Assembly (NCBI RefSeq): GCF_028750875.1
Contig: NW_026542598.1
Span: 1,116,001-1,180,000, forward strand
Reading direction: 5' to 3'
Length of the DNA stretch: 64,000 nucleotides
From: Macrosteles quadrilineatus
Lineage: Eukaryota; Arthropoda; Insecta; Hemiptera; Cicadellidae
This document shows positions 13,269-26,300 of this stretch, piece after piece. The position numbers were made by a program, and so were the translations under genes. The number at the start of each line of letters is the position of its first letter. Within the stretch, counting starts at the first letter, position 1. The notes under the pieces are model-generated. The model saw nothing but the letters and a program-made list of their open reading frames with translations. It did not search any database and was not told the DNA's origin.

Positions 13269-14022
13269 AAAATACCCCCGCCGCAGCAAACCTGCAGACT
13301 AAGCGAATTTCCATTTGACTGAGTGGATTTACACTGAAATGTCTACTTTAAAATATAACATTTATTCTTGATTTAAATAGAATTAGTTTAACAAGTACTT
13401 AGGTTTGCTCCACCAGGGAGGGTAAAACAGTTTTTTTTTGTAAAATGTGAATAGTTAGTAAGAAATAAAAACATTTTCCAAATTTGATCAAAATGTGTTC
13501 ACAAACAAGCAAACTACAACAGTTTACTTATTCTCCATAAGAATAACATGGGAATTTTAAATTTACAATTTTTTTGGAATTTTCTCCGTAACCATTAGGC
13601 GCATAATAACGCTTCAATATACTAAATTGTTTGTTTTTTTAAGCTCTACAAAATGGTTTGGAAAGAAATTGCTAAATTTTATGTTTTATGGGTCAAAAAT
13701 GGGAAAAACCTATTTTTACCCCATAAAACCACCCGTAAACCCCCGTTCCCATGGTCCGATCATGCTGGATCGCGAACTCGTTCGAATAAACGTACGTTTA
13801 CACGTTTGTACCAAATTTCATCAAAATCGGATCATTTTTGCTCGAGTTATCGTGCTGACGGACACACATATATATATATATATGAATTTGAACGGATGGT
13901 GTTTTTGGCCTCTAGGGACCTCAAAACGAAAAAAAAATCGGTCCCGCGTCCAGGTCTTACCATGAGTACTACGGTAATAGCTTATTCCCTATATGGGAAA
14001 TTCGCTAAAATAAGACTGTTAT
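13269..14022 (+). repeat. Composite repeat copy 2, full length
   Basis: A MITE-like head 13269-13425 (TACCCCCGCCGCAGCAAACC to TTGCTCCACCAGGGAGGGTA) is joined to the 600-bp arm, which ends in a TTCCCTATATGGGAA palindrome and ATTCGCTAAAA. An (AT)n microsatellite sits at 13867-13884. ORFs across it are coincidental and also occur in sister copies. Confidence 0.7.
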
Positions 14023-14054
14023 TCGCTTTAAAATAACGCCTGTAATACTTAGCA

Positions 14055-14085
14055 GTTGCTCGATTTCGAGCAACAGGGACACTAG
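14055..14085 (+). mobile_element. Helitron 3' terminus
   Basis: A perfect 20-nt palindromic hairpin, GTTGCTCGATTTCGAGCAAC (14055-14074), is followed seven bases later by CTAG (14082-14085) and T. This is a textbook Helitron end. The region upstream may be a short non-autonomous copy; its 5' end was not identified. Confidence 0.6.
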
Positions 14086-15638
14086 TATATACTTATTTAA
14101 TACGCAAGCAGGTTTTTTGTGACAATTACTCCTCCGAAACTACTGAACCGATTGACATGTTTTTGGTGTCATTGGAAAGAGGGTAACGTGAAGTTGTGCA
14201 GGAAACTTTCATTTTAGGGAAATAATGAGAGATTGAGGCCCTGGAGCCCTATAAAGTTTCGTATTTCTCCATAAGGATAACATGGGAGATAATTTTTATT
14301 TACAGAAACATAGCCTATGTTTGTTACTTGAAAATAGTCAAAGTCTACTACATAATAATTTCTGTGTATTATGACTCTTAATGTATATCTACTACATTTC
14401 AATCGAGGATTGTGTGCCTTAAAGTTTACCCATAATGGATCATACTACTTTATTTTAATGCTGGGAATAGTAAAATTTAGTGGAGGATAAGTTACCATGA
14501 TTTAGAAAACTTTACTATAATAATTTGTGTATTTAAATCACAAATCTTTGACATTATTAATTCATTTGAAACTAAACAGCTGATCGACAAATCAAACAAA
14601 TCATCTACTTCGTGTGAATAATGTTATTACACAAACATAACTTTTTTTTAACCAATATCTTGAATCTTTTTCATTTGTGGGTGTATTTTGAGTTTGCAGT
14701 TATGAAAGCACCAAGCCAAGTATTTTATATAATTTTCTTTACAAACTAACAGTATTAATGAATTACTACATGAACTTGACAAGTCAGGTAATTAATTGTC
14801 AGTATACGAAGGGGAAGAATAGTGGGTCCTTGAAAACAGACGAAGGCGGAGACACCCATCTAGAAAATCCAACTGAGTGTTTAAATATAGAGGTCAGTGG
14901 ATTACCAAGACACAGATTAGACTAATAAAAGGGGGCAGTGGTTTTATTGATGAGGAATATCAATACATCAAAAAGGGCCTCAATAATGGCACAAGGCTTC
15001 ATGTGATCAGAATGGTTAACAACTTAATAGAATGTAAAGTCTTAACTGGAACAAGTGAGTTGGGACATATTTTGATTTCGAGGATAAAAATTAACCGTCT
15101 GAAACAAACTTACCTTTTAACATGGAAAGATGCTAATTTCTGTTACCTTTGGCATTTGCAGCGCTATATTATGTGTTGTTTTAAGTAAGGCTACATCTTT
15201 TAATAGGATATGCATATTCGTTACGGAAATCTCTGACCAGGGTAATCTTCCTGAAGGTAACTTTAAGGCTAAAATCGTAGTATTCATGGAAGTGCTTTTG
15301 TGATAAAAATATAGTTTTTTAGTGTTTATTTTTAAACGTGTGTTTTCTTCAAGCAGCATTTTTATGACCCTCAAAATATACTACATAGGCCTATTTGTTT
15401 GATATGATCAAATGTTTTGTTAAATGTGTTTTAAAAATCTTTAAAAAATTACTACCCTACAACCTTGCTCGCTGCCTATAACATACTTGAACTTGAACAC
15501 TTATTAATTTACTAAATATAATACATATAATGCTAGAACATGGCTGGACTGCTTCCCTTCCAAGGCTTCATTATTACTGTATTTAATTTTTGACGTGGAG
15601 TATATCTACTTGGGGTAAAGGTGCGGTAAGTACATATA
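14086..15638. other. No convincing gene
   Basis: 14088-14290 repeats the fragment at 11025. An open frame at 14877-15188 encodes 103 residues of no recognisable family, lacks splice or element context, and is treated as chance. Confidence 0.4.
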
Positions 15639-16423
15639 CAGGGTTAGTAAAAAGTGTGGAGACCCCCTGTTATTTTTTTTTTTTTTAACGGCGCATACTA
15701 GAAAAACTTAACTCGACAAACCTTTATGACATGTTATGAAGTAATTTTTAAGCCTAGTAGCCACTTGCTTACCAAACCCAAAATGGGGGAGTTTGGGGGA
15801 AACTCAAAAGTTTTAAATAATAAGCCCCATCGAGTGACCCCTCATTTTGAAGGTCCTGGCAAAAGAAAACTAACAACGCAAACTAGAGGCTTCTATCTAA
15901 ATCCAGTAAAATATAGAAGCAGATTGAAATCTTTAGAAATCGGAAATAACTTGCGATTTCATGTTCAATTGGCTGCCATATTTCACTGTGTTAAGATAGA
16001 GACCTATAGTTTGCGTTGTTCGTTTTATTTTATTATGACCTTCAAAATGAGGGGTCACTCGATGGGGCTTATCATTTAAAATTTTTGAGTTTCCCACAAA
16101 ATCCCTCATTTTGGGTTTGGGAACTTATGAGAATTTCAATTGGCTGCCATTTTGTACTGAACTGAGATCGAGACCTCTAATTTGCGTTGTTGGTTTTCTT
16201 TAACCAGGACCTTCAAAATGAGGGGTCACTCGATGGGTCTTTGTAGGGCCTATTTTAAATTTTTTAGTTTCCCCCGAAATCCCCCATTTTGGGGATGAAC
16301 ACCAAGTGGCGGTAATGCCCAATAATACTTCATAACATGCCATAATGGTGTGCCGAGTTTAGTTTTTCTATTATAGGCCGTTAAAAAAATAACAGGGGGT
16401 CTCCACACTTTTTACTCACCCTG
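15639..16423. mobile_element. Non-autonomous TIR transposon flanked by TA
   Basis: Left end CAGGGTTAGTAAAAAGTGTG and right end CACACTTTTTACTCACCCTG are inverted repeats extending over about 40 bp. They are flanked on both sides by TATA, giving a TA-type target duplication (Tc1/mariner-like). The interior is itself a fold-back of the sequence seen at 5259-5580. No transposase. Confidence 0.75.
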
Positions 16424-17173
16424 TATAAGTGGTATATGCAATTGTAGCAACTCTACTTAATACTAGTATGTGTAAATCGGTCTCCAATCTCACTTCAAGT
16501 CTTTTCAAATCGACGCAACTGCTATTTTATGGTAAAATTATCAAATTTAAAATGCATATCGCTATATTTTAGGTCTATAATCGGATGGAAGAAATAGGTA
16601 GTCACGTGACATTTGTTAATAAGGTCAACAAATAAAAAATAACAATTAATTGTTAATTAGGTTGTTTTGGGGGCAGTTGGCCCCCATTAAAACTGCCAGA
16701 ATTTGTCACTGTGCGTGTAAACTAGATACTCTGAACTATTTCGTTTTAATTGACTACTCGATTCCCACGTAGGACGGGCCAACAGATCGTTTAAATAAAG
16801 ATAATCATGTAATCAAATTAATCAATGAGTAGAGTTTAAAGCACTGTATGATGGACTGTTATAGTTACCAAAATTATTATTTTGCAGTGGTTAAATCAAG
16901 TTAGTAGCCTCTCCCTTAGAAGATATTCCCCTCTTTGATAAACCTTTTCATACCTAACAAAAACATGTTCTTTAATCAAATAACTATTTTTAAGAGTAGA
17001 TACCATCAATGATGAGTAGTTACAAAAGTGTTACCAGATAAGTGTGTCTTTAAAAATTTCACATGGTACTTATCTTACTTAATTCAGGGTATCTCGTTAA
17101 AAAAATGAAAACAAATTTGTGTTCTAGCGAAGACAAATTTTTACTTGGTCTACAATGAGTTGTTTTTTTACAG
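16424..17173. other. Upstream flank of NDC80; no motif recognised
   Basis: AT-rich. It presumably contains promoter or intron sequence for NDC80, but I see no TATA/Inr pair I would defend. Confidence 0.3.
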
Positions 17174-17304
17174 CTTTTAAAAATGAGAAAGTCATCTCTA
17201 TCACGAAGGTCAACTCATATACCTGTCAGAGTTCCCAGTTCTGGAGGCAGTGCTTCAACTCATATACCTGTCAGAGTTCCCAGTTCTGGAGGCAGTGCTA
17301 CAAG
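17174..17304 (+). CDS. NDC80: NDC80 exon 1 (start codon, N-terminal tail)
   Basis: An acceptor-like cag precedes 17174 and a gtaatt donor follows 17304. ATG is at 17183, giving MRKSSLSRRS, which matches the conserved start of Ndc80 and contains Aurora-type basic-Ser sites (RKSS, RRS). Two identical 45-bp in-frame units (17210-17254 and 17255-17299) encode STHIPVRVPSSGGSA twice. Ends with two bases of a split codon. The acceptor suggests an untranslated upstream exon that I could not place. Confidence 0.85.
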
Positions 17305-20300
17305 GTAATTTATACACAAGTTTTTTCAAACAATAAAATTGAAATGAGCTTTATATATAAGTTGTAGGAAAAATAACAGATTTTTGAAAAATATTGTTTG
17401 AATGGTAAGTAATTGGTTACTATTTTGCCGAGTGTAACAACTATCTTTCACCAAGACAGTTACAGAGTACTCTTTTTTACCAAGAAAAATTGTTTTTGCG
17501 TCAATTTTTAATTGATTTTTCCTTAATAATGCGAATGAGGTCTTAGATTTTATCATAGACTAACCTAGGGAGTATATTTTATCAATGATTTTATCTAGAT
17601 ACATGGATAAATGAGCAATTTCATATTAAAATAATAAAAAATTTCTACATGTATAAATTTGTTTTCAGATCATGCACAGAGAAAAAAAGCACTGGGGCTT
17701 TGTTGAAGCCATCGCAGCGTAACAGGTCCCAATCAGCAGATCGGGAGGGTTGTGTGCCATATCAAGGTCTGTACACTTGCATTGTTTTTATTGTATGACA
17801 CAATATTCATCCCGATTATCGAAAACGTGTAGCCTATTATATATCTCACGAACCTTAGGCGTTCTTTCTTGAATATAGGTAACTAGCAGAGTACCCGTCC
17901 TTCGTACGGGGTTGGCAATTGGCATATATGAATAAAATGCTTATTGCAGTTATACTCAAGCCTTGCGTTTGCAATGAGGTGGACAAAGTTTGATAACATT
18001 TGCTTCTTTAAATTTACAGTATTCTATATATATAAAATTAACAACAGAAATATAACTGTAAACAATCATACTTTGACAGTTAGTTCTCATTGAGTATAGC
18101 AGTTTTTGTTGCTGGTTAGTTCAAATTAGCTGTTTTCATAAATGCATTAAAATATAGTGCTGCACCCTGTTGGTAAATCTTACAACTTTTAATGCTTTTG
18201 CATATCATAGAACCAACTTTTTAAGTTGAAACAGCTGACTAAATTATTTAATTCCCTTTAAATATGAATACTCATAAGTTTAACATGGGTAACTGCAGAG
18301 TCACTGGGGCGGAGCCCGAAAGGATTTTTGAGATAAGAATATGCCTATATGTTAATCGGGAATGTGAGCTATCATGATGCCAAATTTCAGCCCAATCCGT
18401 CCAGTAGTTAAGGCGTGATTGAACTTCAAACAAACAAACAAACAAACAAACAAACACGCAAACATTCACATTTATAATATTAGTAAGATATAAATGATTA
18501 CCTATTGAAGCTAACCCCATGGCCGTAAGGAATAATTATATGCTCCTTTGAAATTTATATGTCCCTCTGGTTTCATAATTTAAAATTTTCTAAGAGCAAT
18601 AAAGCAAAGATTTTTGAACAAAACATATTTAAAACGCATTAAATTCATCATTTTGTTCAAACTATAAAAAACTTGCCATGCAGTGGAGAATCAATTTAAA
18701 ACCATAAATTATAATGTAAACATTTAATTTTGACAGTTTCAGTAAATTCATAACACTTGACCTTGAGCACTTGAGACTTGAGCAGATCCCCAAAGGAATT
18801 TACCATGTTTCTCTTATTTTGATGGCTCATCTACAGACCAAGACCTTTCTCTAGACACCTCTACCGAGTTTCTACGCCCAGCCGTTCTCTCAAATTAGCA
18901 AATTAGTCAGCAGGACCTCGGGGTAGTTGGTGTGGATGACTCCAATTCCAATCCCCTCTGTTGTCTGTTTGTAAGAGAGTCTTTGGGGTTGACTGGTTGC
19001 CTCCTGGGTAGTTGGCGTTGCCCCTGCTGAGCTCTCTTTCTTTCTGTTTTTTTCTCTCCCGAGCTTCTTCGGGGGTTGTTGTATCCTGCCTAGGTCTTTT
19101 AGGCCTACTGCTAGTCTCCCCTTCGTTAGCATTCCTCTCTAGTGGCTCGAGGCTCTTCTCATAGGCTTCCTGCCTTGAGCAACCCTTCCTCATGAGCCAG
19201 AGGAACCTCTTGGTCCTGGAGCCGCTCATCTTTAGCCAAGGTCTCCTTGTTGTGAGCTTGAGCTTCCCTGCTTCTACCTCTAACTCCTTGACATTTTCGG
19301 AGTCCTCGTCATTGAGGATAAAAGTGTTAAAAGAATCATGTAAAATCATTCAAAATCATTTATATGGACAATGTTATTAATCTAAGTTATATATTATTTA
19401 TATCATAAATTTAAGTTTTTTTTACTGTGTCTAATAGGCAAAGTTTATTAATAAACTCAGTTTTCAAAATAAAATAATAAATTTCCATTATTACACCTGT
19501 AGCTACTTTAAGACTGTAATGTTTTAATTTGTTTATTAGGTCACCAATTTCAACGAGCTAACACGATACCTGCCATGCTTCAGCACACGAGTGTGCAAGG
19601 CAACCTTCCCACCGGCAGTGCTAGGGCACCACAGTAAGTCTAACACTAAGTCATAAGTCATAAGTCATAAGTCGTTTATTCAGCAAAATTAACATAAAAT
19701 GCATTAGCTACGTCAACAAAACAAAATAAAATACAATATTTACATAACAAAAAAACTCTCTTGTATAAATTAAAACTGTCAACTATGCTACTATATTTAC
19801 CCCACCAGTTCTAGGGCAAAGAAATTCACGAACGCTGCAGAAGGCATTATCCAGCAAAAAATTCTTTAGTTTTTTCTGAAATCTATTTAAATCCTGTTCG
19901 GTCTTTAAGGAAGGAGGAAGGTTATTGAAAAGCTTGACGGCATTGTATTGAAAGTTTTTTTGGAAGAAGGAAGTTGAGTGCTTAGGAATTGCAAGGTCGG
20001 AAGAATTACGAAGTGGATATCTATTGTTGATCTGTGAACAAAAAGAAGATATATTTTTTCTGGTGAAGGATAGTGTTTCAAAAATGTATATGGATGGGAA
20101 GGTTAGAATTCGGAATTTTTGGAAAATGTCTTTGCAGGATTGTCGTTTAGGTAGGGAAAATATGATGCGGATGGCTTTCAATTGTTGTCGGAAAAGAAAC
20201 TTCGTCTTTTCACTTTCACTACCCCAGACAGGGACAGCATAGGATAAATATGGATATACAAGACCATAATAAGCAGACATGAGGACTTCTGAATTTACTG

Positions 20301-23300
20301 TTTGGCTAAGCATACGTAGCATGGAAATACCAACTGATATTTTTGTTGTGACATGTTTGATATGTTTGTGGTAGTTAAGATTTTCATCAAGGACCACACC
20401 AAGGAACTTAACCTCTTGACAGGGATGGATCTCATTTTCACCCAACAGTAAGCTAAATGTTCCTTGTTTTTTGTTTGTTTGATGATTTGAAATGCTAAAT
20501 TGGAGAAGTTGGGTTTTTTTTGCATTTAGGACAAGATGATTATCCTCACACCATTGGAGCAGGCTATTAGATTCAAGAAAAATCGATTGCTCAAGTGTTT
20601 CTGTGGAATGACTGGATACAGTAAGAGATGTATCATCGGCAAACAGACAAATGTTTGCCTTGTTTGCGCAAGTGGGCAAGTTGTTTATAAATAGAAGGAA
20701 TAAGGTCGGTCCGAGGACGGAACCCTGGGGCACACCTTTCGTGACTGAGGCGTCAGCAGAACGATGATACTTTAGAAGACCTGTTTCATCGATGGCAGGG
20801 ATTGCTACATACTGCTTTCTTCCTTTAAGGTATGATGTAAACCAATCAAGAGCAATGCCTCTAATGCCAGCATCATGCATTTTTCCCAGAAGTAGACCAT
20901 GGTCAACTAAGTCAAAAGCACGACTCAAGTCAATGAACATGCCAAGTAACCTCAATTGAACTAGTACCTCAAGTGCTAGAAGTAAAGAAATATAGAGGTT
21001 TATGAAATACCCCCGCCGCAGCAAATCTGCAGACTAAGCGAATTTCAATTTGTCTTGCGGTCACGGTGTCATTGTCGGTATGAGAGTGAAAATTTAAAAA
21101 CGTACGTTTTCAGGAAAAGCACTTTGCAAATTTTTCCCCCTTTTTTCAAAACTTTTATAATTTTTTTTATTTCATTACCATTTGCAGTTTCATAAAATGT
21201 CCATGGTAACGCAATATCTTTGGTAGTTTCTTTTTAAAAGAGCATCTTTAGTGGAAAAACACAAAATCCTGTCACGACCATAACGGACGTTTAAATGAAT
21301 ATTAAAAATAGTTAATATTATTTTTATAACTATGTTTTGCTATAAACTAATTTACTTTTATGACCATTATACAATAAAAAGGTCACTGAGCTTTTTGTAT
21401 ATTTGGTCTTTCTAGAAAAAAATAAAAAAACTCAAAAAATTGAAAAAAAGCCAATAAAATCTTTTTAAGTTTGTATAACTCTGAAAAAACTTACCTGAGA
21501 CCCGAAAAATCGTTATGTTTGTATAGAGGTGTGCTTCTTTTGTGTATGAAACATTGAAATATGACGATATTTTAATTTTTGAAATTTTTATGATAGAAAT
21601 CATAAACGGGATGGTCAGAGACAAGCGGTACGGTCGTGAATTTTCTGAAATAATCTAAATCTTTCTAAACAATCATTCAATTATCCTGTTAGTTATAATA
21701 AAAATATGTGTTTCAATTGAACTAAACTGTTCAATTTACAATTATATTAAAGTTATTGTCACGACCAAACACACTATAATCCATAAGGCTGGATTGGTCG
21801 TGAAAAAACCCGCGATGGTCGTGAAACTTTGGTCGTGAAATTACGTGTTATTTGGCTCTGTTCTGGCGGTAGCCCTGCACCTCATGTTCGAGGATACAAA
21901 GTGGACTTCTAGGTTAATCTAGCAATTGAAATATCTTATAAACAAAAATTAACACCATGTCCACTTCATCGAATGACTACGTACGGTCATGGACACACCA
22001 AAATTACAAAAAACACAATCTATCCTTTATTAATCTTGTAATTCCTCCTTTCAACTCGAAACGACCGGCACTACAATCCTGACGTACACCCCGAACTAGT
22101 CTCTAAAACCAACTGACTCCATCGACGCCAGGCTTGCCACTGTCGTGTTCCAAAGTTGAAAATATTTCCCAAATGGTCGTGACGCCAAATCGAGGGACAG
22201 ACTTATTTTGTCATGGTAGTCAGTTTGTAATGACAATAAAATTATAATATGCTCCTTTTTTGTAAGTTTAATAACCATTGATCACATAAAAATATGGCAT
22301 TATATATTTCGGCATGAGTAATTAGTCTAAAAACAGCGTGAAAGTTGGAAAATGTACCCTAGGGACACGTCATGGTCGTGAATTTTGGGACTTTAAAAAT
22401 ACGAAAAAAATACCTAGAACCTATTTAAAACCAAATAAATGTGTGTAACATGTTGCCCCCGTCCCAAAAAATATTAAAACACATAATAATAAACTACAAA
22501 TCCAGTATCTACGAAATAAAAGGCCAGGGACATGAAAACGTACGTTTTTAAATTTTCACTCATGACTTGCGGTCACGGTGTCATCGTCGGTATGACTTGC
22601 CGTCACGGTGTCATCGTCGGTATGACCCATGGTCACAGCGTGATCGTCAGTATAACTTGTGGTCACGGTGTAATGGTCATAATGACTCGTGGTCATGGCA
22701 TGATTGCCGTAATGACTCGTGGTCAAGCCCGATCATTGTAATGACTCGCAGTCTCAGCGTGATCTTCGAAATGACTCGCGGTCACGGCATTATTGTCGTA
22801 ATGACTCGTGGTAACTGCGCGATCATTGTAATTACTCGCAGTCACGGCGTGATCGTCGTAATGACTCGCGGTCACAGCCCGATCATTGTAATGACTCGCG
22901 GTCACGGCATGATTGTCGTAATGACTCACGGTCACTGCGCGATCGGCGAAATGCCTTCGCCTCCTGCGTTTGCGGAACTATGGTGAACATCTCTCGCTAT
23001 AGCCGCGCAAAATCGCCGTCTATCGGTTAAAAACCAGTCCCAAAAAATTTCCGAATCAAATGTAATCCTGTCCCGAAAATCGTGAATACTATTTTCCAGT
23101 AAAATTTCCCGAAATTTTGGGACCCATCCCTAGAATTTTGCTTAGTTAGCAGGTCTGCTGCAGCGGGGGTATTTTACTTTTCACACACTTTATTTGCAGA
23201 AGTCAAATGGTCAGTACCGATTCGGCCAGAAGAATGATAGGTTTTGGAGGAGGTGGAAAACGTAAGGATACAAGACCAATCGCAGAAAAGCCTTTCCAGC

Positions 23301-26300
23301 AAGCTGCACAAGCTAAGGTAAGATGGCGCCTTTCAATTTGTTGTAACCATAGTGTTGACGTGAAACGATGTTTTAACAACTTTTAAATCACCAACCAGCC
23401 AAATTTCAAAGGTTAATAAAAAATTCTAGTTTTAAGTCGCTTGAGAGGTTTTTTGAAACATTGATATTGATTGATAGAATAAAGAATAATTTTTACTATA
23501 CTCTAGCCAATTGTTTTCAAATGAATTCAGGCTAGACCTGGAGGTTGTGGCATTATCACTTTTTTATTTATTTATTCATTAAACGGTTATATTTTTTAGA
23601 CCTACATTGCCTATTAAAAGGAGATAGAAATGTAGTTTTTTGTTTTAGTTTCCAAAGAATCACATCCTTCTATATAGGCCTACATCCAAAAAATTAAAAA
23701 AGGACCAGGTCAAATCTCGATGTCTTGTTTTATCCAGGTGCAAGAGTACTTTGATCGCAAGGCGTCAGACGTAATCGGACCTGGAAACAGCATTCGTCCA
23801 ATGAACACTACAATGTTTGTGACCACAATCAGTCACCTTCTGCAGAATCTGGATTCAAACATTGTCATATCGAAATCAAACTACTTAGAAGATATACCAT
23901 CAATTTTGAGGAAGTTTGGATATCGTTCCAAAATGGACAGATCCTGGCTTATGACTGGTACAGTGATCAGTTATCTATTTTTGCTAATATAAATTACTGC
24001 TTACCAAATTTATTTTATTATAGGCTTGTAATGATTTGTCAGAACAACACTTGTGTGTGTTCCTTACAGTAGCTAACCAAATTTCTCATTGAGCCAATGA
24101 GATTTATACTAAGCGTGAATTAAATTGTAAAATTGGTTTTAAGAATAAACTCAATAACTATAAATTAGCTAAGTCTTTGGGTTTTCTGCAACAGTGTTGT
24201 TTCTATATTATACCAGACTTTAAATACTGTTTAATATAGCTTTCAACAAAACACTGGCTGACAATCAATAAATACCGTAAAGTTAATAAATACCCCCGCC
24301 GCAGCAAACCTGCAGACTAAGCGAATTTCCATTTGACTGATTGGATTTACACTAAAATGTCTCCTTAAAAATGTCACATTTATTGCCTATTTAAAAAGAA
24401 TCAGTTTAACACAAACTTAGGTTTGCTGCAACAGGGAGGGTAAAAGTGTTTTTTATGTAAAATGTTAATAGTTAGTAAGAAATAAAAACATTTTCCAAAT
24501 TTGGGCAAAATATGTTAATAAACAAGCAAACTACAACAGTTTACTTATTCTCCATAAGAATAACATGGGAATTTTAAATTAACAATTTTTTGGAATTTTC
24601 TCCGTAACCATTAGGCGCATTATAACGCTTCAATATACTAAATTATTAGTTTTTTTAAGCTCTACAAAATAGTTTGGAAAAAATTGCAAAATTTTATGTT
24701 TTTTGGGTCAAAAATTGGAAAAACCCATTTTTACCCCATAAAAGCCCCCATAAACCCCCGTTCCCATGGCCCGATCGTGCTGGTTCGCGAACTCGTTCGA
24801 ATAAACGTAGGTTTACACGTTTGTACCAAATTTCATCAAAATCGGATCATTTTTGCTCGAGTTATCGCGCTAACGGACACATATATATATATATAAGTAT
24901 ATATATATATATATGAATTTGAACGGATGGTGTTTTTGGCCTCTAGGGACCTCAAAACGAAAAAAAAAATCGGTCCTGGGTCCAGGTCTTACCATGAGTA
25001 CTACGGTAATAGCTTATTCCCTATATGGGAAATTCGCTAAAAGTGCCTATGTGTTGCTAATTAAATGTGTTTTAAGCAGCATTGTTGATATGCATATTAT
25101 TTTGTTTTCCCAAGTAGCCTATTAAAAGAATTAAACCGTTTATGAAGATAATTTAGATTGATATTGGAAAATTTAAAATTCTTTGGACTGTAATTTATAT
25201 TCATTCATATTATATATTGCTGTTGTAGTAAACACGCCACACTCTTGGCAGCATGTGATTGCTGTCTTGTGTTGGCTTGTGGACTTGAAGGAGGTCATGG
25301 ATCTGACTGATCCGTTTGAAATGATGTACACTGTTGAAGACAATGGAGAAAAAGAGGACGAGAAAGAAGATGAAATCGCCATTGATAAAGATGTAAGGCA
25401 TAACAATTAATACACCTCATCTACTGTAACTTTAGAAATATCTAGGCCAAAGTATCTATAAAGTGTGATCAGGACGGACAGTTTCCAGTATAAGCTTGGT
25501 AAAATATCTTCTCTGCTTGAATAGCTTTTATACTCTGGTTGCCTAGCACGGCTGGTGGAAAATTGGAATTTAGAAAAAAATCCGGTTTTGATTTAACATA
25601 GTATGTTATGGTCCTTACAATTTTGATAGTTTTTTTTCATTTTTTAGAAATTTTGATTTTTTATGGGAATTTTCCCATAAAACCCCATAAAATAACGGAA
25701 AAATTTGATTTTCCCAAAAATGGCCCGAACGATTTGGATAAAAATTTAGTATGTCATAGTCCTTTATATTCTGAACAAAATGGTATAAATCCCATTTCTG
25801 TAAAAATTACGGTTCAAAAGTTATTGTAAATTATGTTATTTTCCCATAAAATAACAAAAAATTGGATTTTAGAAAAAAGCCGGTTTTGATTTAACATAGT
25901 ATGAAATAGTCCTTACAATTTTGAAAGTTTTTTTTCATTTGTTAGATATTTTGATTTTTAATGGGGATTTTCTCATAAAACCCCATAAAATAACGGAAAA
26001 AATGGAATTTCTAAAAAAATTGCCTGAACGATTTTGATAAAAATTTAGTATGTCCTTTAAATTTTGAACAAAATTGTACAAATCCCATTTCCGTATATTT
26101 ACACTCAACGCTTACACATGATAAGGGTTGTTGACAAACTTATTTGAGAAAGTATGTGTCAGAATGCTGATACCGTTTATTATATTTATTTTTATTTGCA
26201 TTTTTCTAGAAATAACAAACGTTTTCATCCCCGAACAGTAAACTACCATCTTAAAATATAAATTTTTTCATGTTTGTACTTATTTTTCATGGAATTTAAC

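Noticed and set aside
13627..14036. Two overlapping frames with a similar pair at 24674-24916 and 38410-38659
   Set aside because: They are the same stretch of the composite repeat in several copies and differ by frame breaks; not protein coding.
14877..15188. 103-codon open frame
   Set aside because: No recognised domain, no exon signals, length possible by chance.
22532..22986. Overlapping open frames rich in His, Arg and Thr on both strands
   Set aside because: They follow from a 30-bp (three-divisible) minisatellite without stops; no start context or splice support.
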